Origin: Bog-375 sp049698695
GTDB lineage: Bacteria; Acidobacteriota; Terriglobia; Bryobacterales; Bryobacteraceae
Reading direction: 5' to 3'
Assembly (NCBI GenBank): GCA_049698695.1
Contig: JBAVYH010000169.1
Coordinates: forward strand, 1 to 64,000
Length of the DNA: 64,000 bases
Shown here one piece after another: positions 59,528 to 64,000 of the stretch (its first letter is position 1; each line of letters opens with the position of its first letter). Made by a program: the position numbers and the translations under genes. The notes under the pieces were generated by a model. It was not told the DNA's origin. It did no database searches and saw only the letters and a list, made by a program, of their open reading frames with translations.

Positions 59528-62500
59528 CTATTTCACGGCGATAGAAAGATGGAAGCCGGAGCTGCCGTTGGCGCTGCCCACGCCATCGTACTGAATGGCG
59601 ATGGGCACTTGCGCAGAAGGCAGAGTGGCCATGGGTACGTAGACGTTGATTTGCCAGAGGCCGGCGTATCCCGGAGCCAGCCCGGAATAAGTGACCCACT
59701 GTCCGTTGGTCGGGTCGCCGCCCTGGAGAGGCCCACAGTCGTCAACAAAACAGGTCCCGATGGCGACGCGCGGCGTTTGCGGCGTGGTGGCAAGATTCGG
59801 CGGCAAGGGAGCGGCGGCGCCATCGGCAGGCGCGTTGTTCACGGCGCCCTGGCCGGTGCAGAAGATCTGGATAATAGATCCGCGCGCGGCCGGATTGGTG
59901 GCGCTGTTCACCGAGCTGTCCTGGTTCAACACGGCTGCCTGATAAAGGCCGCCGTTGAGAAGACATCCGCCGGAAGCGTTGCAGAAGATGGCCGGCGAGA
60001 CCTGGGCCATGGGCACGGAGGCAGCGCCCAGAACCTGGCCGGTGGAGACCTGGACGATTTCGACATCGGCCGTGCCGGTGACAGGGGCAGCCTGGGGCAC
60101 GAAGAAATTGACCTGTCCGGGCGACACAAAATACAGCGGCGCGGCGGAGCCGTTAAAAAGCACCTGCTCATCGGCGAGCATGGTCGGCATGGGATAACCG
60201 GTCAGCGCCGGAAATGGCGGCGCCGTGGGCATCGAGGGGGTCGCAAACTGCGTCTGGGAAGCGATCGGATACAAACTGGCGACGACGCCCGGCGCCAGCG
60301 GCTGGCCGGCGTAAGTAGCTTGTGCGTTCTCGCCCGCCAGGCCCTGGTAGTAAACGGCGACGCGACTGTACACGTCGGCCACGAACAGATCTCCGTATTG
60401 GTCCTGGGCCAGTGCCAGCGCGGCGCCGGCGACCTGCACGGAACCGGTGGCCGCGGGATTCAATTGCAGAGTGTCGTACTTGGGAAAGCGGGTGGCGGTG
60501 TTGCCGGTGCCGACCCAAATCTCGCCGGTAGACTGGTTGACGAAAATGGCTTGCGGATGGCCTAGATTGGGCAGACTAAGAATGGCGTCGGCGGAAGCGA
60601 ACGGCGTCAGCGAGTTATTGGGATCGCTGAAAATCTGCACCCGGCTGTTGCCATAATCGGTGACATAGACTTGGCCGTTGCTGTCGGTGGCGATATGGTG
60701 CGGCGAATTGAGCTGGTTGCTGGCTGAACCGGCGGCAATGGTGACGAAATTCGGCTGGCCGAACACCTTAGCGGCGGGTTTGCCATTGTCTGCGCCGGCG
60801 ATGAAGGTGGTTTGGCCGCTCGAAAAGGGAATATAGAGCACGCGGTTGTCGGCAAGATCGGAAACCATCAGGCCGTTAGTGCCGCTAAATGCGAGGCCGT
60901 AAGGGAAAGCCATGTGGACCGCGCTGGGATCGGTGATGGGCTCGCCGGCGAGGCTGGTCTGGCCCAGCACCAGGTCGGCGGATTCCAGCACTTGCGTCTG
61001 CGGCCATGCGGCAAAGGGCGCCGGGAAACGGACCACGCGGCCGTTATAGGTGTCGGCCACGTAGAGGTTGCCGTTAGGATCGGTGAGCACGCCGCGCGGG
61101 AAGCAAAGGCCGGAAGCGGTGGTCTGGGTGGGATCGCCGGAAGGATAGTTGCAGAGCGCGGTGTTGAAATCCGGCTCGCCGATCACGATATCGGCGTGCT
61201 GGCCCTGTGGCACTCCGCTCGACTGGAGCTTACGGGCATCGTAAAAGCCGAGGACGCGATGGTTATACGGATCGGCCACGTAGAGATGAGGCACGGGGCC
61301 GGTCGTATCGAGCGCGATTCCGGCATCGGCGGCCTGGCCGTTATAAAACTGGAATTCGCGGCCTTCGATGAGATTGGGCGAATTCATCGTCATCGTATCT
61401 TGGCCGAACACGCGCGAGGCGTTGCCGAAAGGCACCGTACCGGACTGGTTCGGCATCACCACCACGCGGTTGTTGCCGGTGTCCACCACGAATAGTTCGC
61501 TGGTGGATGACAGGAACGCCGCGGTGATCGGAGCCGAGAATACCGCCGCGCTGGCGGGCGGCGTAAGTACGGTGAGAACGGCGTTGCCGTTGGCGCCGAA
61601 GCTCTGGAACGATCCGTTCTGGCCGAGCACGCCGGTCGCCTGCGGGGAAACATAGGTGTTCGCGCTGGGCCAGGAAGAATAGGGCGGAAACACCAGAATG
61701 CGGCTATCGTTGGTGTCGACTACGCCCACGCTGCCGTCGGCGAGGAAAAAGATGCCGCCCGGATTGTTGAATTCGGTTTTACCGTAAATCGCCAGTTGCT
61801 GGGCCGCGGTGAGGCTTTGGATCTGCGATGGCTCGACGACACCCATGATGCGCGCAGCAGCCTCCCCGTTGGTGAACGCGGCAGTCCCGCTGGCGGAGGT
61901 GGGAGTGAAGACCAGCACGCGGCTCAGAAGCTGCGGGTAGTTCGGGTCGGCGTCGGAAACGTAAAGGTTCCCGGACCCGTCGAAAGACAACTGCGAAGGC
62001 ACCGCGAACTGGTTGGCGATGAGTTGGCCGCTGGACGGGTTCAACGCGGTTTGCACGCTGACGAAATCCAGTTGCCCCAACTCGACCACCGCCGTCAGCA
62101 GTCCGCCACCATTGGCAACATCGGCAGCTTTGAATTCCAGCACGCGGCGGTTGCCGGGATCGGTGACCCACATGTCTCCGCCGCTATCGAAGGCAATGCA
62201 GGCGAGAAAAACGCTGGAGCTGTTGGGGGCAAAATTCAGTCCCTGTGCGGTAGGAGCGCCGCTTGGGTAGTTCGCGGTTTTCGATTTTAGCGACGGCTGG
62301 CCGACATACAAATCCGGCGTCGGATACGATCCCGTTTGGGCGTACTGCGCGAAGGGCGCCTTATAGCGCAATACGCGGTTGTTTCCGCTGTCGGCAACGT
62401 AGAGGTCACCCTTGTAAACCGCAAGGCCGGTGGGATCGCTCAAGCCGGTGGTGAAGGTGGTCCCCGGGCCGGATGGGGTGGTCGTGTACTGGTCCGGCTG

Positions 62501-62809
62501 CCCAATCACCAGGTCGGCCGCCTGCCCGTTGGTAAAGCTGGTCGCGTTCTTCCATGCCAGGACGCGGTTGTTCAACGTGTCGGCCACATACACCATGGGC
62601 GGCGAGGTGGACGGATCGAGGGCGATGCCGTTGGGCCTCCAGAGCTCGCGGCCTTCCACGAGGTTGGGGTTGGAGGTTTTCGGGATTAGCAGAGGCTGGC
62701 CGATCTGACGCGACGGGCTCCCATTGAGAGTAACTGAGGTGGATTGCGCTTCGGCCGCCACGGCGGACGACAAGAGCACGATGGAAAAAGCAAGGTACTT
62801 ATGGTTCAT
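59528..62809 (-). CDS. Giant secreted NHL-repeat protein with Solibacter-type C-terminal domain
   Basis: Exported protein of 1093 residues. Signal peptide 'YLAFSIVLLSSAVAAEAQ'. The body holds many NHL/beta-propeller repeats, e.g. 'LYVADSGNNRVLRYKAPFA', 'HLYVADPYNHRVLGFYDAR', 'NLYVADTYNGRVVRFPAPF' and 'QVYVTDYGNSRVQIF'; probably two propellers. The last 230 residues match the Solibacter-type C-terminal domain: 'FVSPGQVNFFVPQAAPV', 'VPMAQVSPAIFCNASG' and 'GLAPGYAGLWQINVYVP'. Such proteins are highly expanded in this group and their role is unknown; surface binding is a guess. It stands alone. Confidence 0.9.
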   Translation of the reverse strand: MNHKYLAFSIVLLSSAVAAEAQSTSVTLNGSPSRQIGQPLLIPKTSNPNLVEGRELWRPNGIALDPSTSPPMVYVADTLNNRVLAWKNATSFTNGQAADLVIGQPDQYTTTPSGPGTTFTTGLSDPTGLAVYKGDLYVADSGNNRVLRYKAPFAQYAQTGSYPTPDLYVGQPSLKSKTANYPSGAPTAQGLNFAPNSSSVFLACIAFDSGGDMWVTDPGNRRVLEFKAADVANGGGLLTAVVELGQLDFVSVQTALNPSSGQLIANQFAVPSQLSFDGSGNLYVSDADPNYPQLLSRVLVFTPTSASGTAAFTNGEAAARIMGVVEPSQIQSLTAAQQLAIYGKTEFNNPGGIFFLADGSVGVVDTNDSRILVFPPYSSWPSANTYVSPQATGVLGQNGSFQSFGANGNAVLTVLTPPASAAVFSAPITAAFLSSTSELFVVDTGNNRVVVMPNQSGTVPFGNASRVFGQDTMTMNSPNLIEGREFQFYNGQAADAGIALDTTGPVPHLYVADPYNHRVLGFYDARKLQSSGVPQGQHADIVIGEPDFNTALCNYPSGDPTQTTASGLCFPRGVLTDPNGNLYVADTYNGRVVRFPAPFAAWPQTQVLESADLVLGQTSLAGEPITDPSAVHMAFPYGLAFSGTNGLMVSDLADNRVLYIPFSSGQTTFIAGADNGKPAAKVFGQPNFVTIAAGSASNQLNSPHHIATDSNGQVYVTDYGNSRVQIFSDPNNSLTPFASADAILSLPNLGHPQAIFVNQSTGEIWVGTGNTATRFPKYDTLQLNPAATGSVQVAGAALALAQDQYGDLFVADVYSRVAVYYQGLAGENAQATYAGQPLAPGVVASLYPIASQTQFATPSMPTAPPFPALTGYPMPTMLADEQVLFNGSAAPLYFVSPGQVNFFVPQAAPVTGTADVEIVQVSTGQVLGAASVPMAQVSPAIFCNASGGCLLNGGLYQAAVLNQDSSVNSATNPAARGSIIQIFCTGQGAVNNAPADGAAAPLPPNLATTPQTPRVAIGTCFVDDCGPLQGGDPTNGQWVTYSGLAPGYAGLWQINVYVPMATLPSAQVPIAIQYDGVGSANGSSGFHLSIAVK

Positions 62810-63253
62810 CGACTTTCCCGCGGCGCGGACACGGAGGTGCGCTCCCTATGAGAATAGCAGACCGGCCCGCGGGGTTGAACCCGCTCCCGCAGGCAGCGCA
62901 GGCAGCGCAGGCAGCGCTGGGAAAGCCCCGCGCGCGGTACGCTTTCTCATTCGACGCCGGCGGCCCATCGCACCCGGCCGTGCGCCTTGGACTTGTAAAC
63001 TCTTGGCCCTTAGCCGGCGGCGTTAGCTGGACTTGTGCGGCCCATGCCATTGATCTCCGGCACAGCCCGTGATAGGCTAGAGCCGACGTGGAATGATTTA
63101 GGGCGTTTCGGCGCCCGGCTAATTGCAACCACGGAAAAAAATGCTAAAGGCGATTCGGTCGGTTCGAAAACGATTTCGACCCTGGCGCCACTGGCTCGAG
63201 GGCTTTTTGTTGTCGGACGTCCCCATCGCCGGATGTGAAGGGAGAAGTTGCCC
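62810..63253. other. Intergenic region with a short tandem repeat
   Basis: A 444-bp gap with no supported gene. It includes three 9-bp repeats (CAGGCAGCG) at 62890-62916. Between 63150 and 63230 GGTCG and CGACC can pair around an A-rich loop, followed by a CTTTTTG run; this may be an untranslated leader of the next gene, but no known riboswitch consensus fits. Confidence 0.45.
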
Positions 63254-63562
63254 ATGAGCGTCTGGCTGAATCCGGCATCGTCCGGTTCCCATCTATCCAC
63301 CAGCCAAGGCGAGCTGCTGGCGGTGTCCATCCGGGTGGACCCGCGCCGCCTCGAAGCCCTGCTCGAAGCGCTAGCCTTGGTGTCGTTCCCCATCAACCCG
63401 CAGATCCATCACGGAGCCGAGACGGTGGTCGAGTTTCCGGCGTACCAGGACCGGGTCGGCGAGGTCGAGCGTGTTCTGGAGTCATGCGGCTTTGCGCCGC
63501 AAAGCTTGCGCGCCACCAGCATGCTCGAGGAGATACACGCCGCCGCCGGTAGAGTGCAGTAG
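63254..63562 (+). CDS. Small conserved-looking protein, unknown function
   Basis: Soluble protein of 102 residues. GGGAGA lies about 8 bases before the ATG at 63254. The sequence has an ACT-like alternation of strands and helices: 'LLAVSIRVDPRRLEALLEAL', 'VSFPINPQIHHGAETVVEFP' and 'RVGEVERVLESCGFAPQSL'. I cannot name the family. It is convergent with the peroxiredoxin gene and separated from it by 36 bp. Confidence 0.62.
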   Translation: MSVWLNPASSGSHLSTSQGELLAVSIRVDPRRLEALLEALALVSFPINPQIHHGAETVVEFPAYQDRVGEVERVLESCGFAPQSLRATSMLEEIHAAAGRVQ

Positions 63563-63598
63563 AGGAGGCAGCCGCGGGGCCGCCGAGCGAACCAGCTC

Positions 63599-64000
63599 CT
63601 AGAGCCCGGCCAACACTTCCGCCGCGTGGCCTTTGGCTTTCACCTTGGCATAGATCTTCTCGATCTTGCCGTCGGGGCCAATCACGAAGGTGCTGCGCAC
63701 TATTCCCATCACCTTCTTGCCGTACATGTTCTTCTCTTTCCACACGCCATAGGCCTGGGCCGCCGCCTTTTCTTCATCGGCCAGCAGCGTGAAGGGCAGA
63801 TCGAACTTGTCCTTGAATTTGGCTTGCGCGGCCGGCTTGTCGGGCGATACGCCCACCACCGCCGTGCCCTTCTTCGCGAACTTCTGGATGCCGTCGCGGA
63901 ACTCGCAGGCTTCTATGGTGCAGCCAGGGGTATCGGCCTTCGGATAGAAATACAGCACCACGCGTTTGCCCTTGAGAGCGGACAGCTTGAACTCCGCGCC
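63599..64000 (-). CDS. bcp: Thioredoxin-dependent peroxiredoxin (Bcp/PrxQ), 5' end outside the window
   Basis: The last 133 codons of a Bcp-type peroxiredoxin; the start lies beyond 64000. The visible part begins 'GAEFKLSALKGKRVVLYFYP'. The peroxidatic Cys is in 'KADTPGCTIEACEF', and the second Cys five residues later is the usual resolving residue of this class. 'GVSPDKPAAQAKFKDKFDLP' and 'GIVRSTFVIGPDGKIEKIY' complete the fold. The enzyme reduces hydroperoxides with thioredoxin. Confidence 0.93.
   Translation of the reverse strand, partial: GAEFKLSALKGKRVVLYFYPKADTPGCTIEACEFRDGIQKFAKKGTAVVGVSPDKPAAQAKFKDKFDLPFTLLADEEKAAAQAYGVWKEKNMYGKKVMGIVRSTFVIGPDGKIEKIYAKVKAKGHAAEVLAGL

Noticed and set aside
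62890..62916. Three 9-bp repeats as a CRISPR or iteron array
   Set aside because: Too short and directly adjacent without spacers; a simple slippage repeat.

Overview
The window comes from a bacterial chromosome that looks acidobacterial, most like the Solibacter/Bryobacterales group. The main reasons are a duplicated-FtsX 'orphan' permease (ADOP type, 5026-7530), a very large NHL-repeat protein ending in the C-terminal domain first described from Solibacter (59528-62809), a TonB-type receptor with a carboxypeptidase-like N-terminal domain, high GC content, and many short palindromic intergenic repeats. This assignment is inference; no rRNA gene is present. Housekeeping genes are mixed with envelope and secreted proteins. 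I see no transposase, integrase, prophage or CRISPR array.

Layout. 0-11.8 kb: ORF6N-domain protein, sugar MFS permease, PhnB-like protein, mutL, ADOP permease, dprA, topA, DinB-like protein. 11.9-23 kb: class I fumarase, a divergent pair of secreted glycosidases (GH31 and GH3), a frameshifted small secreted protein, cyclase-family hydrolase, TonB-type receptor, bacterioferritin. 22.9-30 kb: lipoprotein plus geranylgeranyl-reductase-like flavoprotein, hemL, a MauE-thioredoxin fusion beside a double-thioredoxin protein, and an exported aldo/keto reductase. 30-34.3 kb: a tightly coupled envelope cluster (psd, pssA, a Usg-like dehydrogenase homologue, lptE) and then holA. 34.4-38 kb: a secreted esterase and an arsenic operon (arsR, acr3, arsC), followed by a receiver-domain relic.

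38.3-41 kb, minus strand: tRNA-Tyr, tRNA-Thr, a GIY-YIG relic, rpmG, tRNA-Trp, secE, nusG and rplK, closed by a strong terminator. Three tRNA-Thr-like remnants lie around the intact tRNA-Thr gene. 41-48.3 kb: msrP-msrQ, dps, queA, a radical SAM protein, selB, an RRM protein. 48.4-53 kb: an overlapping operon of a one-POTRA Omp85 protein, a DUF4390-like protein, an NtrY-like kinase and a sigma-54 activator; rpoN lies about 5 kb further on. 53-64 kb: a secreted tandem-repeat protein, a toast-rack lipoprotein, several small unknown proteins, a LytTR relic, a small molybdopterin-fold protein, a zinc-ribbon membrane protein with a DUF2752 protein, rpoN, the giant NHL protein, and a peroxiredoxin cut by the window end.

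Most noteworthy: (1) the tRNA-Thr locus, where two truncated tRNA copies at 71-72 bp spacing separate the intact gene from a decayed GIY-YIG reading frame; (2) NusG with a 99-residue N-terminal extension that has no Lys or Arg; (3) a cysteine-less aspartate-semialdehyde-dehydrogenase homologue locked into a phospholipid/LPS-assembly operon; (4) an envelope-plus-NtrYX operon; (5) several families of dispersed palindromic repeats; (6) three genes that each appear to have lost one base.
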